Positions 22,381-34,754 of a DNA stretch of 58,242 nt are shown piece after piece. The DNA comes from Psilocybe azurescens (taxonomy: Eukaryota > Basidiomycota > Agaricomycetes > Agaricales > Agrocybaceae). The position numbers and the translations under genes were made by a program. The stretch spans positions 1 through 58,242 of the forward strand of contig JAJIRX010001037.1 in NCBI GenBank assembly GCA_023853785.1. The letters are read 5' to 3'. Numbering within the stretch: position 1 is the first letter of the stretch; every line of letters begins with the position of its first letter. The notes below the pieces were generated by a model that did not search any database, was not told the DNA's origin, and saw only the letters and a program-made list of their open reading frames with translations.

Positions 22381-23000
22381 CCCGACACCGACTTCTCTCT
22401 TATACATTAGACATTATGCACCATACACACCTGTAGCCACTCAGTCATTCTATAGATATATTGTGGTACTGTCATTCTCCGCGTGGCTCTCAGTGGTCCT
22501 GGTGATCCCAGGCTTTCACTCAGTTAGGGTCCAGTAGAGGTACGGGAAAGTGTGTGCGTGGTCGGACTGGACATCAAAAAGGTAATCAAACAATAGCACA
22601 CCATTGATTCGGAGCTTAAAATTACATGTGGCACTTCGGCGACACTCTCGAGGTCTCCCCATTCAACCTCCCTTGTCTGTCTCGTAAGTCTACTATCACA
22701 TGACCCCGTTTTACCTTACGATCAGTGTTTACCATAGTGCTCCATCTCTCTCTATATTAAATCAAAAAAGTTCATTTCGGAAGGTGTTCATCTGTCCCCG
22801 TTACCCGTTACATGAACTAGCGGTCGAAATAGTACAGTACACGATGATTACTTTCTGGTATATTTACGAAGTATATATCGCGCTGTGGAAGCCAGGAGGA
22901 TGCGAAGAAACTTGAGGCGTTACTTTTGCCAATGAGTGACAGGCCGCGGTACCGTTTCAATCGCTGCCTTGAAATTTTGTTGATGGCTCAAAACGCGTCA
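22381..23000. other. Region with no recognised gene
   Basis: Mixed composition with only short frames. Nothing supported. The LINE insertion site is at its right edge. Confidence 0.5.
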
Positions 23001-23014
23001 CCCATGGTGAGGTT

Positions 23015-24111
23015 GATTTTTTGATTTTGATTTTGATTTTGTTTATTATCGTGCAACAAGCAGACAAGGTGCTAAAACGCGCGGGTGTAGAAGTACACCA
23101 TGCTACGCTACTGTATCTACTAAGGCTTGAAACATCGAGTGAGGCGAACTTGTATATCTAAGGGTCCATTTGAGGGTAGAGGAGGAGTGTAATGTATGGC
23201 TTGTTATGAGCTGGGTAAGTGTACTAGGCGCCATTAGTGGCACTGTAATAAGTAAGGGATTAGAAATGATGGGTGAAATATGGCACAAGTGAAATGAAGG
23301 GAAATTATACTACACAATAAAGAAGATAAAAACATTATGGCACATACGAAACATAAGGGAGAGAATAAAGTAGGAGGAATAATACCATAGAAGGAGTTGA
23401 AAGGGCCTCGTACACTTTATCGGGGTTGGATGAGTCACTGGGTCACAGGTCTTCGTCTGTCTCGTCATCAAATGTTGGTGGTGGTGGTGGGGAGGTGTAG
23501 TGCCGGTGCAGGAGAATGCGCCAGAAGCGTTTAGGATGTTAATCAGAGCCTTGATGCCCGGTTCGGTGCCAAGGATCTCAGGTATTTAGAGGTATTTAGA
23601 GAATTGCAGGAGATTTGTGTGTGCTTCGGTGTATCGAGAGCAATGACAGAGGATATGTTCACGTCTCTCGATTTCCGCTCCACCACATGGGCACCTAACT
23701 TCTCCCTGGAGTCTAAATCAGCTACGAAATCGGCGTGTATAGCCATGGTTTGTGCGACATTGGATTACTCTGCCAAAAAGTTCGCGGGATTTTTTGAGTT
23801 TAGGATGTGTTTTAGATTGGGAGTTGGGAATCGTAGTGATGGAGGTATGTGGTTTGCAGGTGCGAATCCGCCTGTCTTTGGGGTGCGAGACCACTCACGC
23901 GTCCACATTTTGAGGGTCTGGGCTTTCACTCTCTGTAATGCGTTCGCTCGCGTCGCTCCAATTGGCTCAGCGCACGCAAGTTTTGTAGCTTCTTTTGGAA
24001 GTTCGTCTGCTCTCTCGTTACCAGTTATGTCGCAGTGCCTAGGGCACCATAATATTTTGGCCGTGTTATTTCGATTTGCATCTAGGAATTGGCAGATTTT
24101 GTTGTGGAAGG
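23015..24111 (-). mobile_element. 5'-truncated LINE (RNase H and zinc-finger tail)
   Basis: Flanked by an exact 14-bp duplication CCCATGGTGAGGTT (23001-23014, 24112-24125). The 3' end is a tail of TTTTGA-type repeats at 23015-23045, read as an A-rich tail on the minus strand. The coding remnant has the RNase H motif GNERADEL near 24010 and, in another frame, CPCGG...REHILCHCSRY near 23620-23690, the C-terminal cysteine/histidine region common in fungal non-LTR elements. The RT and endonuclease are lost by 5' truncation. Confidence 0.85.
23543..24111 (-). pseudogene. LINE ORF2 C-terminal fragment
   Basis: RNase H segment (ILWCPRHCDITGNERADELP, 23980-24050) that normally removes RNA from the RNA-DNA hybrid, followed by a region ending in CX-C...H..C residues. 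A stop after ANFLAE near 23765 and a frame change separate the two parts, so it cannot make a full product. The 5' boundary coincides with the 14-bp target duplication. Confidence 0.75.
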
Positions 24112-24125
24112 CCCATGGTGAGGTT

Positions 24126-25144
24126 ATCAACGAACAATCTGAAGAGCTTGGAAAACGTGGTTAATTCTGACGGGTATCCGCATAAATATGTTTTCTTCAA
24201 CTTGAAGTTTCTGTCCGGGCACTTCGGAGCTAGGACTGATCATATACCTCCTGGTATGATTTAGCTACGAGAGAATGGTGGAAAAGCAGCCGAGCTACTC
24301 ACGAACGTTTGAATCATGCTGGAACTTAGACGGCAGCTGTTGATAAAAATCATAGGTATCGGCAGTGCAACAATTTGACCGCCATCATAGTTGATTGTTT
24401 TAATGGGGAGAACACTTCTGCACGGCTGAGTGCATGTCATCCAAGTAGAGGGACGCCGATATAAGCAATTTAGCAGAATGTAAAGTGAACCTCCGGACTA
24501 TGTTATTCGTACCAGCCATGATGGGGCTTTTGTTACATCTTCGCCGACATCTCCTAGGAAACGTTGGCAGCTGATGCCTGGCCGTACATCCGCCTCTTAA
24601 GAGCTAGGTAAATCGGTTAAACTAAAATGCTGCGATAGTCTGTGGCATCGCCTTGGGTTGCCATTGTCTTTTCTTTGGACCTTATTTCTGGCTTACACAT
24701 TCTGATCTCGGAGAACGCCCGCAGGAATAGGCTCCACCGAGTAGAAGTGGGTACGTCTTAGACTTGCCACACCACATCATCGAATACACCAATTTTAAAA
24801 AGACCGTTTACGATACTTACTTGAGCTTTGCCCGCAGCCTTTCCTGAGCTCCGCAGGAGCTATGATGTACATTCTTCACCCGTCATAACTCTCCGTATGC
24901 TACTACTGTCGCTGCGTAGCACTAACGTCTGCCAACGGCACATACTTCCATTGCGACTTAAAGATAGGCTGAACGACAGTATAAAGCCACTGAATTTTTG
25001 GACACTTGAGTTCCTTATCTCACTTTACCTTTCTTCGTTTATTTACTGACCTGGTGTCATTCTTTGGAGATCGACTATTAACTCCATTCCTTTCAGCTGA
25101 TATAGCTTTGCTTTAATTTCCCTTCCTCGTGCAATCTTTTTTCA
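24126..25144. other. Region with no recognised gene
   Basis: Only short unconvincing frames. Probably includes the upstream region of the secreted-protein gene at 25145. A clear TATA box was not identified. Confidence 0.5.
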
Positions 25145-25878
25145 ATGGCTCGCTTTGAATTTGCTTATTTCTTGGCTATTACTTTGGCTATGCTCTTCCG
25201 TGTCTACAACGCTGATGCTGGTATGTGATCACTCATGGAATTGCTGCATTTCTCTGACCAGCCCTCTTACTACAGCACCGGTTGGTTAGTAGATTTATTG
25301 GTTAAATTAATACATCTCCAATGAACTTACCGAATTATTTCCTTGATCCGCCAGGCAAATCAGTACAAAGCGGCCAATCCTCAAATGCCACATGCAATAT
25401 TGACCGGCTTCAGACCGTTGTAGGACTTGACAACTCAGCGTCGTTGATTCAAAAAGCGATCAAAGATTCCAGCTCGTAAGTTTTCTTTCTCTCGAACTAA
25501 CACGACACTGTGGAAGGTTGAGCTTAAATATATTCAAAAAACAGGAACGACACTGCGGCTGTTTCTCAGCTTAAAGCAGCAGCAAGCGGGATTCAAAGCG
25601 CCCAGGCAGGTGTTGACACGATTCTTCAAGCACTCGTTACTGGGCAAGCACCTCCGGCCAATGCACGTCAGCAAGTAGGAGATGGCATCGATGCAGCGGG
25701 AGCAGCTCTTATCTCCGCATTTGGCAATTCGTACGTCCTATTTGGGTTCCATGGCGCATATCTATGCTCATCGATTGATAGGACCACATCTGCCTTGTCA
25801 GCTGACATCGCTGATGCTCAATCTGCAGTTGCAGGAACCCTTGCGGCGGGTATCAGAGTTGTATCTGATTGCACTTAG
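25145..25878 (+). CDS. Small secreted protein, four exons
   Basis: Exons 25145-25220, 25355-25475, 25545-25730 and 25782-25878 total 480 nt and join in frame, giving 159 residues. All introns are GT-AG (GTATGT, GTAAGT, GTACGT donors). Residues 1-25 (MARFEFAYFLAITLAMLFRV..) form a signal peptide ending at an ADA site, so the protein is predicted to be secreted. The mature part is rich in Ala, Ser, Gln and Asp with repeated helical heptads and has only two cysteines, near its start (ATCNID) and at its end (SDCT), likely disulfide-linked. It resembles helical-bundle surface proteins such as the HsbA/galactomannoprotein group in size and composition, but I do not recognise it firmly. It ends about 540 bp before the convergent stop of the regulator gene. 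Unlike its neighbours, it shows no frame break. Confidence 0.8.
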
Positions 25879-26414
25879 GATTTGACCAGATTGAACGGTA
25901 ATACGGAGAAGTGAAGACAAGGTATACAATTGGATACTTGAATGTTATCGGAGGGATTAGTGGGCAGCATTGAATCGTTGACTCGATTTGTACTGTACGT
26001 AGATAAATTCCCGGAGAATTCCAATAATACGTTTCGTGCGCCTAGGGAATGATTAATTCTCTGGATGATTGGATTTGGAGGATCTCCATTTTCGGGTAGA
26101 TCCAAATTTGAGGCTGACAATGGGTCATAAAAGTAAGTTTGTCCCACACGTTTCAAAGTGCGAACTCGAAAAGGAAGGGGAACATGCATTTTTCCATTAT
26201 ATTAGATAAAAAAAGTTAGTATGAAAACAACGAGGCAGCCAGTACTCAAAAACACGACAAAAGGGAGAGATGATACATGGTACATATTACGATTATGAGA
26301 AAACCAAACGAGAAACGACGTGCTTTAGGAGAGTCAACGAACTGGGAAATATTAACGATTATAATATATGCAGATCCAAATTCCAAATTTCCCGAAGAAA
26401 AGGAAGGCCTTGTA
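25879..26414. other. Intergenic region between convergent genes
   Basis: No coding signal. Expected to hold the 3' ends of both the secreted-protein gene and the regulator gene. Confidence 0.6.
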
Positions 26415-29400
26415 TTAACGACGTCTGAAGTCGTCCAACAGTCCAGAATCAGCCATGAACGAGCCCCACCTCTCGTCCAACCTCGAGTCGCGGGAAGCTA
26501 GACCTAGGTCGGCGAGATCCATGTTGGGGGCGCGCCATGATAAACGCCTTGCCCTTCGTTCGTATACATATTATATTGCGCGGGTTGCGTAGACGAGTGA
26601 TGTTGCGGTTGCTGAGACGACGGTACCTGCTGCTGCGGAATGTGTTGTTGGGAAACCGAACGGTGTTGCTGTGACGGATATTGGGCGGCGTAATGGGCGT
26701 GTGGATGGGTTGCTTGCAGGTCCACGGGATTCGCATGAGCAGCATGGACATGATATTGTTGATGATGCTGCTGGACAGAGCGTGGTGTTGGTTGAACCGG
26801 TCGCTGCCTGTGCACAGATTGGGGATGGGATTGATACGACGAAGGTACCTGCATTACTGGGTGGTCATTCTGTTCGCGTCTAGACTCTGGTTGCCAGGTA
26901 TATGCGGAATTAGAAGAGATGTTGTTTGAAGATGATCGCTGGAAGCTTTCAGCTCCATGGTAATGATATTGCATCGATTCAGACGGAGCCACCGTGTATT
27001 CGTCCACTTGCTGGAGAGGAATCGACTGGTTCCACCCCATACTGTTCGTCGAAGAGTTTGAATCCGATAAAGCAATGCTCCCTGGAGGGTCATAGCGAGC
27101 AGACGACACGCCAACATGTGATCGCGAGTTGGAGACATCGATAGTTTGAATCTCGGAAGGCGGATTAATAGCACGCAACGGTGGACTAGGTTCGTATTGA
27201 GGATTATGAGGAGGAGAGATATTCGGATGTTGTGTCGTATCTTGTCCACGCTTCGCAGATACAAATCGTGTATGTCCTGCGAAAATCGAAAGCTCATCGT
27301 CGTTGTCTTCCTGTTTTATTGACCATAGAATCCCGCCTTTGTCTCCAGTTAATAGCGTCGGCTCGCTCTGAGCAGTGGACAAAGCATAACGCGCCTTGTC
27401 GCTCAGTTTGATGAGTATCGGCTAATGTCAACGTCATGAGCAAGCCTGCCTTGAAATATTTGTGCAGAGACGTACCAAGGCCTTAGTTGCACGGATGCTG
27501 TATGCGGAAGCTTTCGAAAACAGGATGCAAGCTTGTTCGAGTTCCGCCATAGCAGATTGAGCAAGGGGCGAGCGCGGTCCACGAGTAACAACAGTACCAA
27601 ATACAACCTATAAATCTCATTAGCTCGCCTTTGGGGGTCAAAGACATGTATGAAGCATACCGCAGCGGAGAACGCGAACGTCCACATCGTCCAGAATCGA
27701 GAACAGGAATTAGGCCAGATGTTGAACTGCTCACGAACAGATTTGAGAATTGTCGATGATGCACGATATGCTGCCAGAAATGAGGGGGCGTAGACGCTTT
27801 TCAAAGGATTGACTGGATGCTCAATGATTGCCTGAGCGAAGAAGCTTCGGTGAATGTACATAAGAACTACATTGGGTCAAGAACGTCAGCATTTGGTCGA
27901 CAATTGAGCAGAGTACATACCAGTTTCTCGAATGTGATCTAGGACGCAGCGTTGGAAGGATTCCGCTAGATCATCCGACGATGCAGAGATACCCTCCGGT
28001 AGAGGGAAATCTCGTACTTTACGATCAAGCTCCATGATGGTAGCATATGAAGGAGCTTCAGCAGTCAGTGTCCGCGCAGTGACATCCGCAACACAATCAG
28101 CCGCAAAGCGACATTGCCAAACCTCGACTAAATTCATGTTAACTGATGTACATCCTCGAGTTAAACCAAAACTTACAGGAGGAACCGAACCCGTCGTCTA
28201 CTCCATATTGAGGATAGCTGCAATCGATGTACGCCAGCGAAAACGACGGCGGTCGTCCCGTATTCAAACTCTTGAAGACGGATGAGATAAGAAGGCTGTG
28301 GAAGGCGGTTTTTTCAACACTCACCTGCCAGACATCGGCAACGAAAAGGTCCCAGAAAAGAATACGACGGCGTTGTACCATCTTCGGGGATAAACCCCAA
28401 CGTGCACTGTCGCGATCTTTGGTTGTGCGTTAGAACAGTGGAATACACATTCAAAAAGAGGCAACTCACGAAGGCCAATCTACGGAATATCTGTGAGTAT
28501 TCTGAGCAATAAGTTGGAAAAGCAACGTACTGTTTGCGATAAATGGGCAGCGAGAGTTATAAGTGACCATGTCATCTCCATACTCGTCTCACTTTTCAAG
28601 TCACTCCCGCTCATGGCATTGTAGATACTCATGAGATGAAGCGCCTGTATGGTGACAATGGACGGCTTCTCCAGGACCGGCTGCAGGGAGATAGCCGCAC
28701 GCGCGACTTGATGGAAATGCTCTCCGAGAGCATTCGACGGCTCCCTGTCCAACAAGGGCACCAACGGCGAGAATGACGAATAGCAGAGCCAGATCATGCG
28801 GCCCGCTGTAGTCCTCGCCCACAGGTGCATTCTGTCGCTTGTATATGACGGGCAGCATATCATCAATGAGCTGCACTCGCGTAACGCCTCGAAAGATCCA
28901 TGATACCTGCTCGAAGTACGTTTCACATAACGCGAGGGTGCGTTCGTAAGGAGGAAGATGTGTCTCAATAAGTGCCTGGACGTCCGCAGGCTGGCCCATG
29001 GGAGTAAAAGGAAACGACTGGGAAAAAGTGACAGATCGCCGATTGTCGTCGGGCTCTTCGAGCCTTGCGCTGAATCCGGGGTGTTTCTGCTTTCCGGCGA
29101 CGCGTGGTTCGAGTCAATGTTTGCCTATGGGACATTAAGTTCAAAAGGGGAGATTTGGATGAGAATGAATTGATCTTGAACATACCAAGAGCAGACTCTG
29201 CGAATTGAGTTCGGGATAGTAAGTAGCCGGCAGCGAGAGGATTATAAAAGAAACGCACCTCGGAGCCTCCAGTCGGTCCAAAAAATCTTGAAATTCCATG
29301 CTCGGAGATCGACAGCGTTCCGAAGGCATCCAACACCTCCCCGGGCGGTTGTGCATGCCCCTGCCCCTCTTCCCCCGCTCCATCGTAATCGCCTTCCCGC

Positions 29401-30171
29401 TCATCAACGTGGATCAGGTCTTCGTGCAGTAGAGGGTGCGGCTCCGACGAGTACTTGGCGTGGATAGTGGACAGCGCGTCTTCGAGTTGGCGGATCCGCC
29501 CGCTCAAACTCGAGATTCGTCGATGGAGGTGTTCGGTGGCAGCCAACACGAATCTACATCCCGCTGGTGAGTACTACTAACGATAAATACTGCCGTAATG
29601 TTTGCGTACCTTGTTCCCTGTCCAGTTGCGAGACTCCCTACGTAATTTTCAGCATCCCGGCATGGAGAAATGGCGGGAAATCAATGTCACTCACCATTCG
29701 GACACAAAGCCGCACATCCCCTCCGCTAAAATCATCGTAAACGCGAAGATCGACTCCGATGTCCTCCTCTAAAGAGACGGAAAGACATACCTGGCAAGAT
29801 TGACAAGGTATCTGCTTGTCGCACTTTATCTTCAACCTGTGCGCCTGATATCAGTCTCCCCAAGTCCGAGGGAAAAAAGTGCGATGATCGCATACCTACG
29901 ACATTCGGCACAGCTAACCTGGTTTTTTGACAGATTCTATTAGAAGCCGCGAAGGTGTTGAATAGAGATTTTGAAGGGATAACATACCTCTCCTGAGTAT
30001 GCCGGAATCGAAGAATTGAACGTCAGCCACCACCTCGCAGGGCAAACGCGACGTACCTCTATTCCGTTTCAACTCGAGCTCCCGCCCATGGCTCCCATCA
30101 AACCGATATTCTTCCAAGTCCTTCCTGCTAGTGCGACGTTTCAGTTTTGCTTTCGTGGGTTCAGCGGGCAT
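26415..30171 (-). CDS. Zn2Cys6 transcription factor with fungal-specific TF domain
   Basis: Many-exon regulator. The first exons are 30171-30057, 29992-29988 (only 5 nt), 29918-29896, 29836-29791, 29725-29695, 29637-29610, 29553-29259 and 29197-29186; later ones run to the stop at 26415-26417. The zinc cluster is assembled across exons 3-5: CAECRR, then LKIKCDKQIPCQSCQ, then RRGCAALCPNG, giving six cysteines that bind two zinc ions and contact DNA. A coiled-coil-like dimerisation stretch follows (LAATEHLHRRISSLSGRIRQ). The middle homology/ligand region includes YFEQVSWIFRGVTRV and SIVTIQALHLMSIYNAMSG. The tail is Gln/His/Ser-rich, like activation regions, and ends LLDDFRRR. One-base indels in short homopolymers near 29020, 28757 and 26537 break the frame. 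Because flanking frames stay conserved, sequence error is likely. Target genes are unknown. Confidence 0.85.
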
Positions 30172-32269
30172 TGAGATAGCTTGGAAGTGGGGAAGGGACA
30201 ACAAGGAATGAACTGACCAACTTCTTATTTCACACCGAAGTTGCCTCCGCCCTCAGACCCTGTTTAGCAAGACAGTGGGAAAAATACGCTGGCAAATCAG
30301 GGCGGCCGCTCCCCTTTCGTCGATTTTCTCATGAACCAGCCAATTCAGTCCGTCCCTCAGAACCAGAATAAGTATAGCATACACAACAAGTCTTTGGTTC
30401 TTTCTTTTCTTCCTTTCATCGTGAATGCAAACCGGTTCGCGTATGTAGCGTAGAAAAAAAGCGTGGCCTGGATACAATCACGGCGCCAAGACCCGGTATG
30501 TCATCATCAACACGCCAACGACATTTTTGATAATCAGGCCTAATTAGGTCAATTTGATCTCCGGTTGAAAATCTTTCATTGCCGAGCTCGCGTGGCCCAC
30601 GCGCTTCGTTGACGACTGAACTATTTTTAAATGCAGTGCGCCGCTACCGCAGCTCTCCCGCAGCGTCCCTGTGACGGTGCTCACTACAGGATTCACCCGA
30701 ACCTGTAATTAAATCTCATAAAAAGCTCTTGTCCGCAGATTAAAGGCGCTCGACCCCTGATACTCGGTGGTGATGATGGTGGCGTCGAGCTTCCATGGAA
30801 ATGCAGGGGGTGAAGTAGGCTGGCGGTGATGTTTCGATATGATTCTTCACGACTCCTGTTCGAACAGAACTCCCCAAATCAGGCTGGCTTTTTCTGATGC
30901 AAAATATTGAGCCGGCGTGTATGCAGAGAGCTTTAAGCAATGTCCATAGCAATGCGCAGCTCTTGATCTTCGCCCTGTACATATTTGTATAGTGCAGGAA
31001 GCGTTTGCAGTAGTACTGCCGGTTCCAGCCTGCCAATGACCATATTGAAGAAGCTTTACAAAGGAAACGTTACCAACATATCACGACAGAAGAGGGGCAA
31101 CAGGCTACAGAACTCGTCGATGGCTTGCTTCCCCGCAGTAGTCAACAATGCATTTCACAGGATACAATCGGTCATATGTCCTGATTATGCAAATGAGGTC
31201 AATAGGTTGTATCAGGTTGTATCTAAGGCCTCCGTTCAATTAACATATGTCACTGGTTTCCACAGAAATGTATTCAGAACAAGCACCACGTCATTAGCAT
31301 ATTGTTCTGGGTTTGTACTGCAGCTCGATACCTACCTGGGTCAGATGAACGTTAGAAAGTGTATGTCCACATTTAGAAAACGGCGATTCCTCGATCGTTA
31401 ACAAACTGTTGAATTTTTCCATTCAAATAAAACCCAGTGAAAATCTCACTGTGTGCTGTTACTTTTTATGAAACAGTACTCAACACATCTCCGTGTCGTT
31501 TACTATCATTTATCCCAACAGAAGACCATTGAGACTCACGGACTGAAACACATTCAACCCGGGAGTGGGAACGTAGAACATTCGAACTGCATTAGCTATT
31601 ATTCGGACTGCGGATGTTGGACGCGGCGACGGTGTAACGGATCGGTCATCATTCCACATGCCGTTTTCTATATGTTGTCCGATGCCTCCGGATTCCTTAT
31701 TTCTTGTGCCTAACATCGCTCCTTCAGCTCACTGGATACATTCATTCCCCTGCGGTTATTTCTTACTTAAACTGTTTCACTCATTTTCCACAATCCGTTA
31801 CTTCACCCTTTATTTCCATTAGGACTCTTCTAGTATCTATATAAACCCTAACTCTACTTCTACGAGTCCCCAGTGAATTCTTACACGTTAAACCCGTCTT
31901 TCGAGTTCCGCTGTGTGCCGATTCGCAACATTGGTCGCTTACTCAGCCACTGTGTCAGCCAATAGTTACAGACGGCTTGAGTATTCGGATTTAGGGCCCG
32001 TTCGGCTAGCAAGCTCCGTGGGGCCTAAGCGCTAAGCGTGCAGGTCCCTTGCATGGGGCGGACTCCCACGGTTTCTGGGGCGTAGTCACGCTTGGAAGTA
32101 TATATGGGCGTTGCTCCTCTCTTCCTTGTAAAATTTTCAAAATTGGGTCTGCCGAAGGCTTGTGGGGTCTACCGCACTCAATTCTCATAACGTCGTTGAA
32201 CCAATGACTCGACAGACGACGGGCATTCGTGAACCGGAGGTCTTGTGGACTTGTTCTCACCTCTCATGC
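30172..32269. other. Intergenic region upstream of the divergent regulator and GLTP genes
   Basis: No gene recognised. The frames at 30985-31401 and 31453-31713 lack family features and splice support. At 31994 there is a lone GGGCCCGTTCGGCT preceded by TTA, similar to the PIF-like terminus at 5936, but no partner end was found. Confidence 0.5.
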
Positions 32270-32500
32270 GGCCCCGTATCCTTTTACGTTCATGCAGGCT
32301 AGTATTATCAGAGGGAACATCAATGTGAATTCCGTCTTCATTCTATCTGTATGGGTTCTTATTCACATCCGCATTTCTCTGGCTGGTGGGTGATAAGACG
32401 CCGTGAAAGAGCCGTGAGACACCTCGGAGGAGCTGATGCAATCAGAGAAGACGAAGTCGCAGAAGATGCAACACCCTGCCCTGGTCGTCTCATACGGTAA
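32270..32500 (+). pseudogene. Decayed tandem copy of GLTP exons 3-4
   Basis: Resembles 33363-33690: the same intron-like lead, then relics of the exon 3 end (AGGGGGAACATTAGT in the gene, AGAGGGAACATCAATGTG here) and of exon 4 up to CTCATACG|GTAATT. A stop (GTGAAAGAGCCGTGA) and frame changes interrupt it. It has no other exons, so it is a partial duplicate about 1.1 kb upstream of the intact exons. Confidence 0.7.
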
Positions 32501-32981
32501 TTCGATTTATCACTTTTGAGTGTCGTATTTTTAGTTTATATGCGAGTGAATGCACTCTGTGTTTACCATCCTCAAAGCCTCAAACGTTCAGTGTTCACCA
32601 AATACTTACCGCGGCTCCGAACCCCAATTTCTGAACACATTTACACAATGAAACGCACGAGCATCACAGAATTCTCTCAGAATGAGCGTGTCGCTATTCA
32701 TCCTGCCGACATAATAAGTCTCTCTATAGGCGTTGGTGTAAGGGAAAAGCAAATCGCCCCTCACCAGCCTCATTGCGATCAAATCATGACGTCAGTACAA
32801 CACGTGCATTACACTGCCTTATCTAACCGTGTCTGCAATGTGTTGCGTGCAAGGTTCCCGACGACGGTGCACGTTTTTAGAACGCGACTCATGGCATGAG
32901 CGTGTTGTTTTCTCATTACACCGAACCATATAGTGGGGTCAACTCTCATCATAGGACATTAACATCGTTAACGACCTCATT

Positions 32982-34754
32982 ATGGCCCCCTACTTTGAGA
33001 CTGTGAAAGTGAGCACAATCTCTCAGACTCGGTTCCAGAGTCGACACTCATTGAAGTAAACCTAATCATTCTATGAATTATAATGCGAATCCATCGATTA
33101 CTGTTTACCTGCTTTTGGTCCAATCTCTGCTATGCGATACACAGTCATTCGCGGATGTCCCATTTACGAACGAAGGCGGAGAAGGCGGAGTAGAAACGCA
33201 CTCTTTTCTGGAAGCATCAGATGGGCTTGTGCAATTATTCGGTGAGCGATCTTCAAGCTGTTACGTCTTTTTTTCATGCGTGTTCTGTTCTTGGAGTCAA
33301 TGAATGACAAGAACATGTGTATACATGAATCCGAGGACTTACGGACTTGCGCTGACTTCTGATGCGGTCCCGTATCCTGTTTATTCATATCCATCCTAAC
33401 ACATGTATCGGTGGAGAACAGATTTACTAGGTTCTGGGATATTCGGATTTGTGCAGGCTGATATCAGGGGGAACATTAGTGTGAGCACCATCTTCCATCT
33501 TCTGCATGGGTTCTCCTTATCCATATCCGCGTTTTTCTGACTGATCTCGACGTGGACGTGACTCCAGGGCGTGCGTGGGCGATACGACGCAGTGAAAGAG
33601 CGGTCAGGCACCCTTGAAGAGCTGGTACAGTCCGAGAAGACGGAGCCACATAAACATGCGACGCCCTGCCTCGTTCGCCTCGTACGGTCAGTACATACAG
33701 TTTAGCTCTGGCTTTTATTGCATCGCCCGTGTCGATTAGTATTCGGTGTGACATGATTTATACATATCCATACGCATATCTTTATTCCTATTCCCATTTC
33801 TATCTTCCCATTTCCATATCCCCATATTTCCTATTAGCATTCTCACTTCCTCCTTTGCATTTGGACACCCTTCCACCCAATCGTATCACAACCCCCCTTT
33901 AACGCTCCGTATTTCTAGGGGTCTTGCATTCACCTGTCGCGCGCTCCAGAACATGCAGCGAGACACTTCCTCGGAGCTGCATGTCTGTTTTAGGCGGTCG
34001 TATGACGAGGTGCTGCGCCATCACCATAATTTCGTGATTCGCTCTGTCGTAGGGGTGAGTACGTTCACTTATGTTATGCTCCCTTCGATCTCCGCCTCTC
34101 CCATCCCTCTTATTTTGCAATGAGTTTCTGATTATTATGACACATATCACTCACTCCCCGAAAATTTCCTGAATTGGGACCGCGACCGTCACGACTGTCT
34201 TTTTGTCTTCCGTTCAACTTATCTTGCTTCCATCGACGTCGTTATTCTTTCGTGAACTCGACGCCATCGGCCCTTATTTTCATTTTTATTCCACTTGACT
34301 TGTTTTCCCCGATCCACGAATATCTCACTCGACGCCGTGACCTCTCCACTTCCCCTTCTGACTATCATAACGCATATCACCCCATGGATCTCCCGAATTC
34401 CGATGTCATGGCCTTATTTCTTGTTCCGTTCCTTCATACTAATCTCGATGGACGCTATCGATCCTCATTCTCTATCCATCTTCCCTCCCCCGTTCCTTTG
34501 ATGCTTTCCCCCTCCCACTTCCCACCTCCCACTACAAAATCCAAAAATACTAAATCAACCAAAAACAAAAAACAAAAACAACATAGGTTGCTATCCGCGC
34601 GGTACCCCACCGGCACGACTTCTACACGCGCATCGCACAGGGCGGGTCGTTCGACAAGCTCGATGCCGAGCTGGCCCGGTGGCTTGCCGGATTAGAGCGG
34701 ATTGTGCTGCATGTTAGTAAGTTTTTAGAGGGGGGCGGGTATGGGAAGGTGTGA
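32982..34754 (+). CDS. Glycolipid transfer protein (GLTP domain; HET-C2/ACD11/CPTP superfamily)
   Basis: Six exons, 32982-33008, 33145-33241, 33422-33480, 33568-33686, 33919-34054 and 34587-34754, add up to 606 nt and join in frame to 201 residues, the usual GLTP length. It starts MAPYFETVK and ends GGGYGKV. The fold moves single sphingolipids between membranes through the cytosol. Family landmarks: FLEASDGLVQLFDLLGS, the headgroup segment ADIRGNIS (Asp and Asn kept), LVRLVRGLAF, the His-rich HHHNFVIRS and the C-terminal IRAVPHRHDFY. The position of the sugar-stacking Trp of animal GLTP is an Arg here, as in ceramide-phosphate carriers, and the following Lys of the D..N..K motif is Gly. All introns are GT-AG; the last is long (532 bp). 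The function of the family is well established, but the lipid of this member is inferred. Confidence 0.9.

Noticed and set aside
30985..31401. 138-codon frame as a host gene
   Set aside because: No family features, no splice or signal evidence, and normal for chance at this length.
31990..32270. Structured RNA or transposon starting GGGCCCGTTCGGCT
   Set aside because: Similarity to a PIF-like end is limited to about 14 bases and no inverted partner or target duplication was found.
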